A stretch of 64,000 nt of DNA from an uncultured Oscillibacter sp. (GCA_900548505.1 URKI01000002.1:1-64000), one strand, 5' to 3'; counted from the first letter of the stretch, positions 26,741-35,640 are shown. Notes: generated by a model not told the origin, from the letters alone. Translations and numbers: made by a program.

Positions 26741-27364
26741 TTGAAAGGAAAGGGCCGTGTTCCCGGCGGACAAGAAGGGGCACCGCTGCCCCGTTTGGTG
26801 CTGCTGGCGATCTTCTTTTTGGCAGGCGTTTTTTTGGGACAGGTTCTGGCCCGCTCAGTGCCGGAGCGCACAGGGACAGAGCTGGAGCAGTATTTGACAG
26901 GATTTGTGCAGTTGGGTGCCGAAGGGCGGCAGGCAAAGACGCTGCTGTCTGCCTTGGTCATCTACTTCCGCTATCCCGCAGCGGCGTTTGCACTGGGGTT
27001 TGTATCTGCCGGTGTGGTGCTGCTGCCGGCGGTTTCAGCTGTCTTCGGCTTTTTCCTCTCGTTTTCCGTCTGCTGCTTTACTGCCGCGTTTGGAGAGGAC
27101 GGCGTTTTGCTGGCGTTGGCGGTGTTTGGGTTTCGGTGCATGGTGACCATGCCGTGCTTTTTTTTGCTGGCCGCGCCCTCGTGGGGACTTGCGGCATCCC
27201 GCCTGTCTGTTGGGAGCGGCAGGCGGTCTGTGCCGCCGGTGTGCGGCCGGAGCGGCTGGCTGCGCTTTGGCGCGGTGTGCGGCGTTTTGCTGGCCGGCGT
27301 TTGTGTGGAGTTGTTTTTGCCGCCGTATTTTCTGCGGCTGGTCCTGGAACGGATCTTGATTTAA
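26741..27364 (+). CDS. spoIIM: Stage II sporulation protein M
   Basis: This protein of about 207 residues has five or six hydrophobic segments and a short conserved N-terminal helix, as in SpoIIM, part of the DMP complex with SpoIID and SpoIIP that drives engulfment. Sequence similarity is modest, but the gene sits directly before xerD, the usual Firmicutes pair. GGAGGTGA at 26728-26735 fits TTG 26741; ATG 26726 would lie before this site. Confidence 0.82.
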   Translation: MKGKGRVPGGQEGAPLPRLVLLAIFFLAGVFLGQVLARSVPERTGTELEQYLTGFVQLGAEGRQAKTLLSALVIYFRYPAAAFALGFVSAGVVLLPAVSAVFGFFLSFSVCCFTAAFGEDGVLLALAVFGFRCMVTMPCFFLLAAPSWGLAASRLSVGSGRRSVPPVCGRSGWLRFGAVCGVLLAGVCVELFLPPYFLRLVLERILI

Positions 27365-27385
27365 GGATGAAAGGGGGACGGTACG

Positions 27386-28270
27386 ATGCCCGAAGAGGAT
27401 ATTTCCCGGTATGGCGCGTATTTGCAGGGGGTAAGACAGGCCTCGCAAAACACCGTCAGTTCTTATCTGAGGGATGTGACCCAGTTCTCCCAGTATCTTT
27501 TGGAGCGGGGTTCCACGCTGCGCCAGGCGGACAGCGGCATGGTGCGGGACTATATGGACTGGATGCACCGGCACGGAAAGTCCGCTGCGTCTGTTACCCG
27601 CTTTTTGGCGTCCATCAAGTCTTTTTACGGCTTCTTGCTGTCCGCAGGTGATGTATCGGTCAACCCGGCAAAGGGGATCTCTGCAGACCGGGCAGAGCGG
27701 AAATATCCGGAGATCCTGACAGCCAAGGAAGTGGAGCTGTTTTTGGATCAGCCTCAGTGTGTAGACGCCAAGGGCTACCGGGATCACGCCATGCTGGAGC
27801 TGCTGTATGCCACCGGCATCCGGGTCAGTGAGCTGATCTCCCTGGACCTGCGGGATGTGAATCTGGCCGCGGGTTTCATTCGCTGCGCCAGCCGGGGAAG
27901 GGAGCGGATCATCCCCCTGTACCACGGCGCGGTAAAGGCGCTGCAGGACTATATCCGCAATATCCGTCCTGGCCTTGTGAACGATGAGGAGACGCAGGCG
28001 CTGTTCGTGAACATGAACGGTGAACGCATGAGCCGCCAGGGCTTTTGGAAGATCATCAAGTATTATCAGGAAAAGGCGGGGATCCAGAAGGATATCACGC
28101 CTCATACCCTCCGCCATTCCTTTGCGGTGCATCTGCTGGAAAACGGCGCAGACCTGCGCTCCATCCAGGAGATGCTGGGCCATGCGGATATCTCCTCCAC
28201 ACAGATCTATACCCACGTGGTAAAGAATCAGCTGAAGGACATTTATCAGAAAGCCCATCCAAGAGCGTAA
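27386..28270 (+). CDS. xerD: Tyrosine recombinase XerD
   Basis: This 294-residue recombinase has an N-terminal SAM-like core-binding domain (about residues 5-90) and a catalytic domain with Arg in ATGIRVSEL, HTLRHSFA, LGH and the nucleophile Tyr in QIYTHV. With XerC it resolves chromosome dimers at dif. Many integrase-less filamentous phages use host Xer enzymes, which makes this gene relevant to the prophage at 37977-44295. Confidence 0.94.
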   Translation: MPEEDISRYGAYLQGVRQASQNTVSSYLRDVTQFSQYLLERGSTLRQADSGMVRDYMDWMHRHGKSAASVTRFLASIKSFYGFLLSAGDVSVNPAKGISADRAERKYPEILTAKEVELFLDQPQCVDAKGYRDHAMLELLYATGIRVSELISLDLRDVNLAAGFIRCASRGRERIIPLYHGAVKALQDYIRNIRPGLVNDEETQALFVNMNGERMSRQGFWKIIKYYQEKAGIQKDITPHTLRHSFAVHLLENGADLRSIQEMLGHADISSTQIYTHVVKNQLKDIYQKAHPRA

Positions 28271-28282
28271 AAACCCAGCACG

Positions 28283-28335
28283 AAAAGCACGCTCCCGACC
28301 AACATAGCCTGGCCGGGCGTGTGCTTTTATTTTTT
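28283..28335 (+). terminator. Terminator after xerD
   Basis: AAAAGCACGC with an inner TCCCG pairs with CGGGCGTGTGCTTTT; T-rich sequence follows. Confidence 0.8.
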
Positions 28336-28350
28336 ATCAGATAGGAAAAC

Positions 28351-28378
28351 AAAACCTGCATCCCAGGACTCTAATAGG
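28351..28378 (+). promoter_or_regulatory. Possible ECF-type promoter of the sigma/anti-sigma pair
   Basis: AAAACCTGCATCC at 28351-28363 and CTCTAAT at 28371-28377, lacking sigma-A elements, resemble the AAC-rich -35 and short -10 of ECF-controlled genes. Autoregulation is inferred. Confidence 0.4.
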
Positions 28379-28397
28379 TAGAAAGGAGGGCGGAGGC

Positions 28398-28871
28398 ATG
28401 GATCGAGAGGAATTTGCAGAGCGCACCCAACGGCTGAAAGAGCGACTGTACCGCACTGCGTATTTGTATCTTGGCAACGAGGCGGATGCCCTGGAGGCGG
28501 TGGACGAGGCGGTGTATCTGGCCTTGCGGAGTTTGCGGAAGCTGCGGGAGGAGAACTTTTTTGAGACGTGGCTGACCAGGATTTTGCTCAATGAATGTCA
28601 CCGGGAGCTGCGCCGCCGTTCCAGAGTGAGTCCGTCGGAGATTCTGCCGGAGTCGGCCGGGCCGGATGCCTATGACCACCTTCCCTTGAAAGAGGCGGTG
28701 GAGCGGCTGCCGGAGCCGCTGCGGGCGGTGGTGATCCTGCGGTACTTTACCGGCTATACCCAGGCGGAGACTGCTGCCGCACTGGAGATCCCTCAGGGGA
28801 CGGTGGCGACCCGCCAGAGGCGTGCTTTGGAGCTTCTGCGTCTGGATCTGGGAGAGGAGGGGACGAGATGA
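28398..28871 (+). CDS. ECF-like RNA polymerase sigma factor
   Basis: This 157-residue protein has sigma region 2 (about residues 15-80, RTAYLYLGNEADALEAVDEAVYLALR) and region 4 (about 100-150, LRYFTGYTQAETAAALEIPQG), with no region 3. That is the ECF layout. The stop overlaps the start of a DUF4179 protein gene (ATGA), the usual sigma/anti-sigma coupling. Targets and signal are unknown. GAAAGGAGG precedes the ATG. Confidence 0.9.
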   Translation: MDREEFAERTQRLKERLYRTAYLYLGNEADALEAVDEAVYLALRSLRKLREENFFETWLTRILLNECHRELRRRSRVSPSEILPESAGPDAYDHLPLKEAVERLPEPLRAVVILRYFTGYTQAETAAALEIPQGTVATRQRRALELLRLDLGEEGTR

Positions 28872-30220
28872 CGCGCAATGAGGAGTATCGGCAGCTTCTG
28901 GAGCAGCTGGACAAGACGCCGCCGGCACTGGAATATACGCTCCAGCGGGCACAGACAAGGGAAAAGGCATGCCGGCGCAAGCGGCGGCTGCTGGGCGTGC
29001 CGGCAGGGAGTCTGGCGGTTTGCTTTACAGTGTTTGTTTTGCTGGTAAATTTGTTCCCCACCTTTGCCTACGCCTGTGGCGGAGTCCCCGTGCTGCGGGA
29101 ACTGGCGAAAGCAGTGGCCTGGTCCCCCAGCCTGTCCGCTGCAGTGGAGAACCAATATGTCCAGCCCATTGGGGAGTCCCGGACAGAAAATGGCATCACC
29201 GCCACGGTGGAATATGTGATCGTGGATCAAAAGCAGGTGAACATTTTCTTTACGCTGGAAGGGGAGTATGAGTATCTCTCCGCGGAGATGCCGACCTTTT
29301 CTCCCGTGCAGCGGTGCTCTGTTCTGGGTGCGGATTTCCGGCAGCCGCCGGGGACGCTGCTCCGCTTTACGCTGGATTATGGAGACGGAAATGTGCCGGA
29401 TGGATTTACCATGACATTCCCGGTCTTTGGGGAACAGACGGTGGAAGAGGATGCTCCCGCCCCGTTGGAGCGGCCCTATGAGGAGGAACTGCTCTCTCCT
29501 GCGAAAGAGCCGGAGCGGGAGATCCTGGCGGAGTTTACCTTTGACCTGCACTTTGATCCCATGTATACGGCGCAGGGGGAGCAGATCTGTGTGCAGAAAG
29601 ACTTCGTGCTGGACGGCCAGACACTCACAGTTACGGAGGCGGAGGTGTATCCCACCCATGTGCGGATCCGTGTCAAGGGGGCGGAGGAGAACTCCGCTTG
29701 GCTGAAAGGGCTGGAGTTCTATCTGGAGGATGAGCAGGGGAACCGGTTTGAGACGATCTCCAGCGGGATCGTGGCCAGCGGGGATCAGAATACACCGGCA
29801 AATGTGTCTTTCCGCCTGGAGAGCACCTATTTCAGCGAGAGCGAGCATCTGACTTTGCATATCACCGGAGCTGAGTGGCTGGATAAAGCTCATGAGCGGG
29901 TAGAGGTCGATCTGAAAAACCAAGTGGCGCCCTGGCTCCCGGAGGGCGTGGCGTTGGTGAAGGCGAAAGAATATCCCGATGGGTGGACGCTGCAATTCTC
30001 CGTGGAAGAGGGACTCCAAAAGCAGCCGTTTTCCATGACGTTCTACGACGAGAATGGACAGTCCTACGAAATGAGGAGCCAGGGGTTCTCAGTTTCGGAT
30101 AGGGAAGACTCCGGCCTGCATATACCGCTGCCGGATTATCACGAGGACCGGGTGTGGCTGGAGGCCACCTATTCCCGCTTTACGCAGGAAACTGAGCCGG
30201 TCACGATTCCGATCAAGTGA
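28868..30220 (+). CDS. DUF4179 domain membrane protein, probable anti-sigma factor
   Basis: This 450-residue protein has a short cytoplasmic N-terminus of about 45 residues, one membrane helix (about 47-65, ending FPTFAYA) and a large extracellular part built of beta-rich DUF4179/DUF5643-like domains. Such proteins pair with ECF sigma factors and hold them inactive until a surface signal arrives. Coupling to the upstream sigma gene supports this; the signal is unknown. A strong terminator follows. Confidence 0.82.
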   Translation: MTRNEEYRQLLEQLDKTPPALEYTLQRAQTREKACRRKRRLLGVPAGSLAVCFTVFVLLVNLFPTFAYACGGVPVLRELAKAVAWSPSLSAAVENQYVQPIGESRTENGITATVEYVIVDQKQVNIFFTLEGEYEYLSAEMPTFSPVQRCSVLGADFRQPPGTLLRFTLDYGDGNVPDGFTMTFPVFGEQTVEEDAPAPLERPYEEELLSPAKEPEREILAEFTFDLHFDPMYTAQGEQICVQKDFVLDGQTLTVTEAEVYPTHVRIRVKGAEENSAWLKGLEFYLEDEQGNRFETISSGIVASGDQNTPANVSFRLESTYFSESEHLTLHITGAEWLDKAHERVEVDLKNQVAPWLPEGVALVKAKEYPDGWTLQFSVEEGLQKQPFSMTFYDENGQSYEMRSQGFSVSDREDSGLHIPLPDYHEDRVWLEATYSRFTQETEPVTIPIK

Positions 30221-30228
30221 CTTTGCCG

Positions 30229-30262
30229 AAAGGGTGTCCGCGTTTGCGGACACCCTTTTTTC
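30229..30262 (+). terminator. Terminator after the anti-sigma gene
   Basis: AAGGGTGTCCGC and GCGGACACCCTT with a GTTT loop and TTTTTT. Confidence 0.92.
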
Positions 30263-30264
30263 TG

Positions 30265-30293
30265 TTGCGCTATCCGGTGAAATTTGCTATACT
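30265..30293 (+). promoter_or_regulatory. Promoter of the ruvCAB operon
   Basis: TTGCGC at 30265-30270, 17 bases, TATACT at 30288-30293, about 30 bases before ruvC. Confidence 0.7.
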
Positions 30294-30324
30294 AACAAAG
30301 AATGTAAACTGGAGGAGGAGCACC

Positions 30325-30834
30325 ATGCGCATTTTGGGAATCGACCCGGGCTATGCCACCATCGGCTTTGGCATGGTGGAATCCAGCGGGGCACAGGTGC
30401 GCATGGTGACTTATGGGGCCATCACCACACCGGCGGGACTGCCCCTTTCCAGGCGGCTTTATCAGATCGGCTCGGATATGGAGGAGCTGATCGGAAAACT
30501 GCGCCCGGATGTGATCTCCATCGAAGAGCTGTTTTTCAATACCAATATCACCACCGGCATTGCGGTTGCCCACGGCCGCGGCGTCATTTTGTATGCTGCG
30601 GAAAAGTGTGGCATCCCGCTGTATGAGTACACGCCGGGACAGGTGAAGCTGGCAGTGACCGGCTACGGCAAGGCGGAGAAGCGGCAGGTGATGGACATGA
30701 CCCGGCGGCTTTTGAAGCTGCGGGCGGTACCCCGTCCGGACGATGCTGCGGATGCCTTGGCATTGGCCATCTGCCACGCAAGGAGTTTTACTTCACGGCT
30801 GCCGCAGCGCAACGATGTGCGGGAAACAATTTAA
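30325..30834 (+). CDS. ruvC: Crossover junction endodeoxyribonuclease RuvC
   Basis: This 169-residue nuclease has the first acidic residue in ILGIDPGYATIGFG, Glu in IEELFFNTN, and the last acidic pair in RPDDAADALALAICH. It cuts Holliday junctions symmetrically. GGAGGAGG lies just before the ATG at 30325; the longer frame runs back through the terminator. ruvA follows in 10 bases. Confidence 0.97.
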   Translation: MRILGIDPGYATIGFGMVESSGAQVRMVTYGAITTPAGLPLSRRLYQIGSDMEELIGKLRPDVISIEELFFNTNITTGIAVAHGRGVILYAAEKCGIPLYEYTPGQVKLAVTGYGKAEKRQVMDMTRRLLKLRAVPRPDDAADALALAICHARSFTSRLPQRNDVRETI

Positions 30835-30844
30835 GGAGAAAGCC

Positions 30845-31453
30845 ATGTTTTACTATTTGGAAGGAACGGTGGCGGAACTGCTGCCCTATCTGGCGGTCAT
30901 CGACTGCGGCGGTGTGGGGTATGCCTGCAAGACCACCAACAACACGCTGTCCCATCTGAAAAAGGGGCAGAAGGGAAAGGTCTATACCTATTTAAATGTG
31001 GGGGAGGGCGTGTTCGACCTGTACGGCTTCGCCACCCAGAGCGAGCTCCATACGTTTCGGATGCTGCTTGGCGTGTCCGGCGTAGGCCCCAAGGCGGCGC
31101 TGGCCATCCTCTCTACCGGAACGCCGGACGCATTGGCCATGGCCATTATCACCGGGGATGAAAAGACGCTGACTGCGGCGCCCGGCATCGGTAAAAAAAT
31201 CGCCCAGCGGATCATTCTGGAGCTCAAGGACAAGCTTGCAAAGGAGTCTGCTGCCACGGTACTGGACTTTTCTAGCAATGGTACATCTGTGAATGCTGTT
31301 TCCTTTACAAACAAGGCGTCCGAAGCGGCGCAGGCACTGGCTGTGCTGGGCTATTCCAGTGCGGAGGTGGCTGTGGCGCTGAAAGGCGTGGACGTGGAGA
31401 ATCTGCCGCTGGAGGAGATCATCCGCCAGAGCTTGAAGAAGATGGTGAAGTAA
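30845..31453 (+). CDS. ruvA: Holliday junction branch migration protein RuvA
   Basis: This 202-residue protein has an N-terminal OB fold (residues 1-62), two helix-hairpin-helix motifs (LLGVSGVGPKAALAIL and APGIGKKIAQRIILEL), and a C-terminal RuvB-contact domain (about 150-202, ALAVLGYSSAEVAVAL). It binds four-way junctions and loads RuvB. Confidence 0.97.
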   Translation: MFYYLEGTVAELLPYLAVIDCGGVGYACKTTNNTLSHLKKGQKGKVYTYLNVGEGVFDLYGFATQSELHTFRMLLGVSGVGPKAALAILSTGTPDALAMAIITGDEKTLTAAPGIGKKIAQRIILELKDKLAKESAATVLDFSSNGTSVNAVSFTNKASEAAQALAVLGYSSAEVAVALKGVDVENLPLEEIIRQSLKKMVK

Positions 31454-31455
31454 CG

Positions 31456-31683
31456 ATGAATGAGAAGATACTGGGATTCGTTCTGGCACTTGCCGCAGCC
31501 GGCGCTGCCCTGCCGGCTGCGCTGTTCGGTCTGCGCTTTCAGGTGCTGCGGCATAAGAAGCGGAGCGGTACAGAATTGTCGGATGCGGAGCGGCGGCTGA
31601 TGATCAAGAACGCCGTCATCTTTGTGGTGTGCCTGCTGGCGATATATGGCCTCGGCTTTGCCAGTATCCGCTGTTTTCGGTAA
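31456..31683 (+). CDS. Small two-helix membrane protein in the ruv operon
   Basis: This 75-residue protein has helices at about residues 6-26 and 51-70 around a basic, charged middle (RHKKRSGTELSDAERRLMIK). I do not recognise a family. It starts 2 bases after ruvA and ends 18 bases before ruvB, so it is co-transcribed. Nothing in it suggests a direct role in recombination. Confidence 0.7.
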   Translation: MNEKILGFVLALAAAGAALPAALFGLRFQVLRHKKRSGTELSDAERRLMIKNAVIFVVCLLAIYGLGFASIRCFR

Positions 31684-31701
31684 AAGGGAGGTCGGCGATC
31701 G

Positions 31702-32766
31702 TTGAGCATCGACTTTGGAAACGATATTTATGAAGAGCCGCTGGTAGCCAAGACGTTTTTGCAGGAGGATGCCCAGGAGGGCTCCCTGCGGCCCAAGACC
31801 CTGCGGGAGTACATCGGTCAGGAGAAGGCCAAGGAGAACCTCTCGGTATTCATCGAGGCGGCCCGCAGAAGAGAAGAGGCGCTGGACCACGTGCTGCTCC
31901 ATGGCCCGCCCGGCTTGGGCAAGACCACGCTGGCGGGGATCATTGCTCAGGAAATGGGCGTGGGCATCCGCATCACATCCGGCCCTGCCATCGAAAAACC
32001 CGGCGACCTGGCGGCGCTTTTGACCAACCTCAGTGAGGGAGACATCCTGTTCGTAGATGAGATCCACCGGCTCAACCGCTCCGTGGAAGAGATCCTGTAT
32101 CCCGCCATGGAGGACTACGCGCTGGATATCATCGTGGGAAAGGGGCCGTCGGCCAACTCGATCCGGCTGGACCTGCCCAAGTTCACGCTGATCGGCGCCA
32201 CCACCCGGGCAGGACAGCTGTCCGCGCCTTTGCGGGACCGGTTCGGCGTGACGCTGCGGCTGGAGCTTTATACACCGGAGGAACTTGCGAAGATCGTCAC
32301 CCGCTCGGCGGGGATCTTGAATGTGGACATCGTGCCGGAGGGAGCCTATGAGATCGCCCGGCGCAGCCGGGGCACGCCCCGTATTGCCAACCGTATGCTG
32401 CGGCGGGTGCGGGACTTTGCTCAGGTGAAAGCGGACGGGATCATCACGGCCAAGGTGGCGGATGAAGCCCTCTGCGCACTGGAGATCGACCAGCTGGGAC
32501 TGGACAGTGTGGACCGCCGCATGATGAGCGCCATCATCGACCACTATGGCGGCGGCCCGGTGGGATTGGAGACGCTCTCCGCCACCATCGGAGAGGAGTC
32601 TGTGACGCTGGAGGATGTGTACGAGCCGTATCTGATGCAGCTGGGCTTCATCACGCGGACGCCCCGGGGCCGGTGCGTGACGCAGAAGGCATACCGCCAT
32701 CTGCACCGGACGTTGCCGGGCGGCATGGCACCGGAGTCGCCCATGGACCAGCTCACACTGGACTGA
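31702..32766 (+). CDS. ruvB: Holliday junction DNA helicase RuvB
   Basis: This 354-residue AAA+ ATPase has Walker [13 protein letters not shown] (about residues 67-78), Walker [10 protein letters not shown] (about 117-125), sensor [18 protein letters not shown] and a winged-helix C-terminus. It drives branch migration with RuvA. Start is TTG at 31702 after AAAGGGAGG. Confidence 0.98.
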   Translation: MSIDFGNDIYEEPLVAKTFLQEDAQEGSLRPKTLREYIGQEKAKENLSVFIEAARRREEALDHVLLHGPPGLGKTTLAGIIAQEMGVGIRITSGPAIEKPGDLAALLTNLSEGDILFVDEIHRLNRSVEEILYPAMEDYALDIIVGKGPSANSIRLDLPKFTLIGATTRAGQLSAPLRDRFGVTLRLELYTPEELAKIVTRSAGILNVDIVPEGAYEIARRSRGTPRIANRMLRRVRDFAQVKADGIITAKVADEALCALEIDQLGLDSVDRRMMSAIIDHYGGGPVGLETLSATIGEESVTLEDVYEPYLMQLGFITRTPRGRCVTQKAYRHLHRTLPGGMAPESPMDQLTLD

Positions 32767-32840
32767 GGCGCGTACCATTTTTTCTAAATCAGGAAAAGAG
32801 GAACCATACGAAACTCTAATTCGGAAAGGATCTTTTGAAT

Positions 32841-34196
32841 ATGGGAAAACTTTTTGGGACTGACGGTATTCGCGGCGTTGTGGGAGAGAACCTGACGGCT
32901 GATATGGCGTTCCGCGTGGGACAGGCCGTTGCTACGGTCTTGAAAGAGGACAAGGGCAGCCGGCCCACCGTGGTCATCGGCAAGGATACCCGGGTTTCCT
33001 CCGATATGCTGGAATCCGCTCTGGTGGCAGGCATCTGTTCTGTGGGCGGCGACGTCAAGCCGGTGGGGACCATCCCCACGCCTGCCGTTGCATATCTGGC
33101 CGTGCGGGAGAAAGCGGACGCGGGCATCGTGATCTCTGCCTCCCATAACCCCTATGAGCATAACGGCATCAAGGTGTTCAGCGGGGAGGGGTACAAGCTT
33201 TCCGACGCGGTAGAGGAGCGGATCGAGGCCCACATCCTCTCGGATGCCCCCATGGCGCAGGCGACCCGCGGGGATATCGGCCGCTGCCACCATGGCAGTG
33301 AGGCACTGCGGGAAGAGTATATCGATTTCGTGGCATCCACCATTGAAAGTGATCTTTCCGGGCTGAAGATCCTGTGCGACTGTGCCAACGGCGCATCCAG
33401 CACCACGGCACCCGCTCTGTTTGCCCGCTTCAAGGCCAAGACGGATTTCATCCATACGGAGCCGGACGGCGTGAACATCAACAACGGCTGCGGCTCCACC
33501 CACCTGGAAAAGCTTGCAGCTGCTGTGGTGGCGGGCGGCTATGACATCGGCGTGGCCTTTGACGGTGATGCGGACCGCTGCCTGCTGGTGGACGAGAAGG
33601 GCCAGACTATCGACGGCGACAAGGTGATGGCGGTGTGCGCCACGGATATGAAGCGCCGTGGCGTGCTCAACGGCGACACCATTGTGGCGACGGTCATGAG
33701 CAATCTGGGTCTGCATGAATTCTGCCGCAACCACGGGCTGAATCTGGTCTGCACCGCTGTGGGTGACCGCAATGTGCTGGAGGAGATGCTGCGCCACGAT
33801 TACCGCATTGGCGGTGAGCAGTCCGGCCACACCATTTTCACCGCGCTGGAGACTACCGGTGACGGCGAGGTGACGGCGCTGCAGTTCTTGCAGGTGCTGG
33901 CAGCTTCCGGCAAGAAGGCCTCCGAGCTGGCTTCCTGCTGCGCCACCTATCCGCAGGTGCTGGTGAACGTGGAAGTGCCGCACAGCGGCGGTGTCAAGGA
34001 GAAGATCATGGCATCCGATGCGCTGAAGGAAGCGGTCAAGCAGGAGGAAGATGCACTGGACGGCGAGGGCCGCGTGCTGGTGCGTCCCTCCGGCACAGAG
34101 GCGCTGATCCGCGTTATGGTGGAGGCAAAGACCGAGGAAATCGCCTCTGATGTGGCGCAGCGGCTGGTGAATTTTATAAAATCACTAAAAATCTGA
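32841..34196 (+). CDS. glmM: Phosphoglucosamine mutase
   Basis: This 451-residue phosphohexomutase begins MGKLFGTDGIRGVVGENLT and has the catalytic phosphoserine loop ISASHNPYEHNGIK (about residues 99-112), the metal loop DGDADRCL (about 240-247), and a C-terminal RPSGTEALIRVM phosphate site. It converts glucosamine-6-P to glucosamine-1-P for cell-wall precursors. ATG 32841 starts the family motif; TTG 32835 is also in frame. Confidence 0.97.
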   Translation: MGKLFGTDGIRGVVGENLTADMAFRVGQAVATVLKEDKGSRPTVVIGKDTRVSSDMLESALVAGICSVGGDVKPVGTIPTPAVAYLAVREKADAGIVISASHNPYEHNGIKVFSGEGYKLSDAVEERIEAHILSDAPMAQATRGDIGRCHHGSEALREEYIDFVASTIESDLSGLKILCDCANGASSTTAPALFARFKAKTDFIHTEPDGVNINNGCGSTHLEKLAAAVVAGGYDIGVAFDGDADRCLLVDEKGQTIDGDKVMAVCATDMKRRGVLNGDTIVATVMSNLGLHEFCRNHGLNLVCTAVGDRNVLEEMLRHDYRIGGEQSGHTIFTALETTGDGEVTALQFLQVLAASGKKASELASCCATYPQVLVNVEVPHSGGVKEKIMASDALKEAVKQEEDALDGEGRVLVRPSGTEALIRVMVEAKTEEIASDVAQRLVNFIKSLKI

Positions 34197-34226
34197 GAAA
34201 TTTTCCCGCTGTTTTTGATAATTTGC

Positions 34227-34256
34227 TTGACATTTTGATAGATGGACGGGTATAAT
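34227..34256 (+). promoter_or_regulatory. Promoter directly abutting the sigma-H-like start codon
   Basis: TTGACA at 34227-34232, 18 bases, TATAAT at 34251-34256. The ATG at 34262 is only 5 bases past the -10 element, so transcripts should begin at or inside the start codon. Confidence 0.75.
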
Positions 34257-34261
34257 ACAGT

Positions 34262-34903
34262 ATGTTCAGTTTGAAAGAACAACCATCCCAGATTTTGGAA
34301 AGGCAGGACGATGAGTCCCTGTGCCGCCTGGCAGCATCTGGAAGCCGGGAGGCGGAGGAGATTTTAGTCTGCCGGTACACACGTCTGGTCCGTACCTGTG
34401 CCCGCCCGTTCTTCCTGATCGGCGGCGACAGCGAGGATCTGACCCAAGAGGGGATGGTAGGCCTCATCAAAGCCGTTCGGGAGTATGACGCAGAAAAAGC
34501 GGCATCCTTTCGGACCTTCGCAGAAGTCTGCATTAGAAACCGATTGTATTCAGTTCTCCGTGCAGCGGCGCGGGATAAGCACTTGCCGCTGAATCAGTCG
34601 GTCCCTCTGGATCCACCCTTCTTTGATAGCAATTCCTACACCTCCGGTACCAACGATCTGGCGCAGGGAAATCCTGAGACGTTTCTGATCGACCGGGAAC
34701 ATACCGCGGCTCTCTTGGCCGGTGTCCGGAAACAGCTGTCCGAATTTGAAGCGAAGATTTTGGGGTACTATTTAGATGGTCTTTCATGCAGGGAAATTGC
34801 CGGCTTGGTCGGCAAGCCCCCCAAGTCCGTGGACAACGCCGTGCAGCGTATTCGGCGCAAGGTGGCACGGCAGCTCATTTCCGGCGAACTCAGCGAGAGC
34901 TGA
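34262..34903 (+). CDS. sigH: Sigma-H-like (Spo0H-type) RNA polymerase sigma factor
   Basis: This 213-residue sigma factor has region 2 (CARPFFLIGGDSEDLTQEGMVGLIKAVREYD) matching the conserved Spo0H pattern of YFLIGADREDIVQEGMIGL, and a region 4 helix-turn-helix near residues 165-200 (YYLDGLSCREIAGLVGKPPKSVDNAVQRIRRK). Sigma-H drives early sporulation and stationary-phase genes. Odd: a consensus promoter ends 5 bases before the ATG and no ribosome site is present, so this may be a leaderless message or depend on glmM read-through. Alternative starts within the first 12 codons are TTG. Confidence 0.8.
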   Translation: MFSLKEQPSQILERQDDESLCRLAASGSREAEEILVCRYTRLVRTCARPFFLIGGDSEDLTQEGMVGLIKAVREYDAEKAASFRTFAEVCIRNRLYSVLRAAARDKHLPLNQSVPLDPPFFDSNSYTSGTNDLAQGNPETFLIDREHTAALLAGVRKQLSEFEAKILGYYLDGLSCREIAGLVGKPPKSVDNAVQRIRRKVARQLISGELSES

Positions 34904-34941
34904 ACGCAATATTTTTTTCTTTTCAAAGAGAGGGTAAAATC

Positions 34942-35223
34942 ATGTACGAAGACAAGACTTTAGTGTGCAAAGAGTGCGGCCAGGAGTTCGTGTTCACCGC
35001 TGGTGAGCAGGAGTTCTACGCAGAGCGCGGCTTCCAGAACGAGCCCCAGCGCTGCAAGGCCTGCCGTGATGCTCGCAAGAACGCCGCCCGCGGCCCCCGC
35101 GAGTATTTCACCGCTGTTTGCGCTGCTTGCGGCGGCGAGGCGAAGGTTCCCTTCGAGCCCAAGTCCGACCGTCCCGTCTACTGCAGCGAGTGCTTTGCCA
35201 AGATGCGCGATCAGCAGAGATAA
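34942..35223 (+). CDS. Zinc-ribbon domain protein
   Basis: This 93-residue protein has four Cys pairs: CKEC, CKAC, CAAC and CSEC, that is, two zinc ribbons, with FTAGEQEFYAERGFQNEPQRCKACR, a form common in Firmicutes and annotated as a probable zinc-binding protein. Function is not known. It follows the sigma-H-like gene by 38 bases and ends at a terminator, so the two may share a transcript. Confidence 0.85.
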   Translation: MYEDKTLVCKECGQEFVFTAGEQEFYAERGFQNEPQRCKACRDARKNAARGPREYFTAVCAACGGEAKVPFEPKSDRPVYCSECFAKMRDQQR

Positions 35224-35256
35224 CAAGCCGGTCTTCGGTTTTTATAATTGCGATCA

Positions 35257-35287
35257 GACAGGGCGCCCAATCGGGCGCCCTGTTTTG
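35257..35287 (+). terminator. Terminator after the zinc-ribbon gene
   Basis: ACAGGGCGCCC and GGGCGCCCTGT with an AATC loop, then TTT. Confidence 0.88.
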
Positions 35288-35328
35288 CTGTTTGTGGGAT
35301 GTTTTCCCCTCTTTTTGAGGAATCTCTA

Positions 35329-35357
35329 TTGAATTTGCAGATATAATAGAGTATAAT
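35329..35357 (+). promoter_or_regulatory. Promoter of the DUF1858 gene
   Basis: TTGAAT at 35329-35334, 17 bases, TATAAT at 35352-35357; a second TATAAT lies inside the spacer at 35342-35347. Confidence 0.7.
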
Positions 35358-35393
35358 ACCATCGTCGAATTTTGATTTTGGAGGAACTATCCC

Positions 35394-35600
35394 ATGATTA
35401 CCATTACCAAGGACACCATCATCGGTGATATTCTGGACATCGCGCCCCACACCGCGCCGATCTTCCTGTCCATCGGCATGCATTGCCTGGGCTGCCCCTC
35501 TTCCCGCGGTGAAACCGTGGAGGAGGCCTGCATGGTGCACGGCGTGGACGTGGACAAGCTGCTGGCCCTAGTGAACGAAGAGGCCAATAAGGCGCAGTAA
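35394..35600 (+). CDS. DUF1858 / redox disulfide domain protein
   Basis: This 68-residue protein has the GMHCLGCP motif with a Cys pair at about residues 31 and 34, and a helical end. It matches DUF1858 and the hybrid-cluster-protein-associated disulfide family, which are thought to act in redox chemistry; no activity is proven. It is a single-gene unit with its own promoter and a hairpin at 35610-35640. Confidence 0.85.
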   Translation: MITITKDTIIGDILDIAPHTAPIFLSIGMHCLGCPSSRGETVEEACMVHGVDVDKLLALVNEEANKAQ

Positions 35601-35609
35601 GCCCCTATC

Positions 35610-35640
35610 AGGACGCATACGGGATTCCCGTATGCGTCCT
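35610..35640. terminator. Hairpin after the DUF1858 gene
   Basis: AGGACGCATACGGG and CCCGTATGCGTCCT form a 14-base perfect stem with a 3-base loop. The T tail is poor (TAC), so termination may be partial. Confidence 0.6.
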
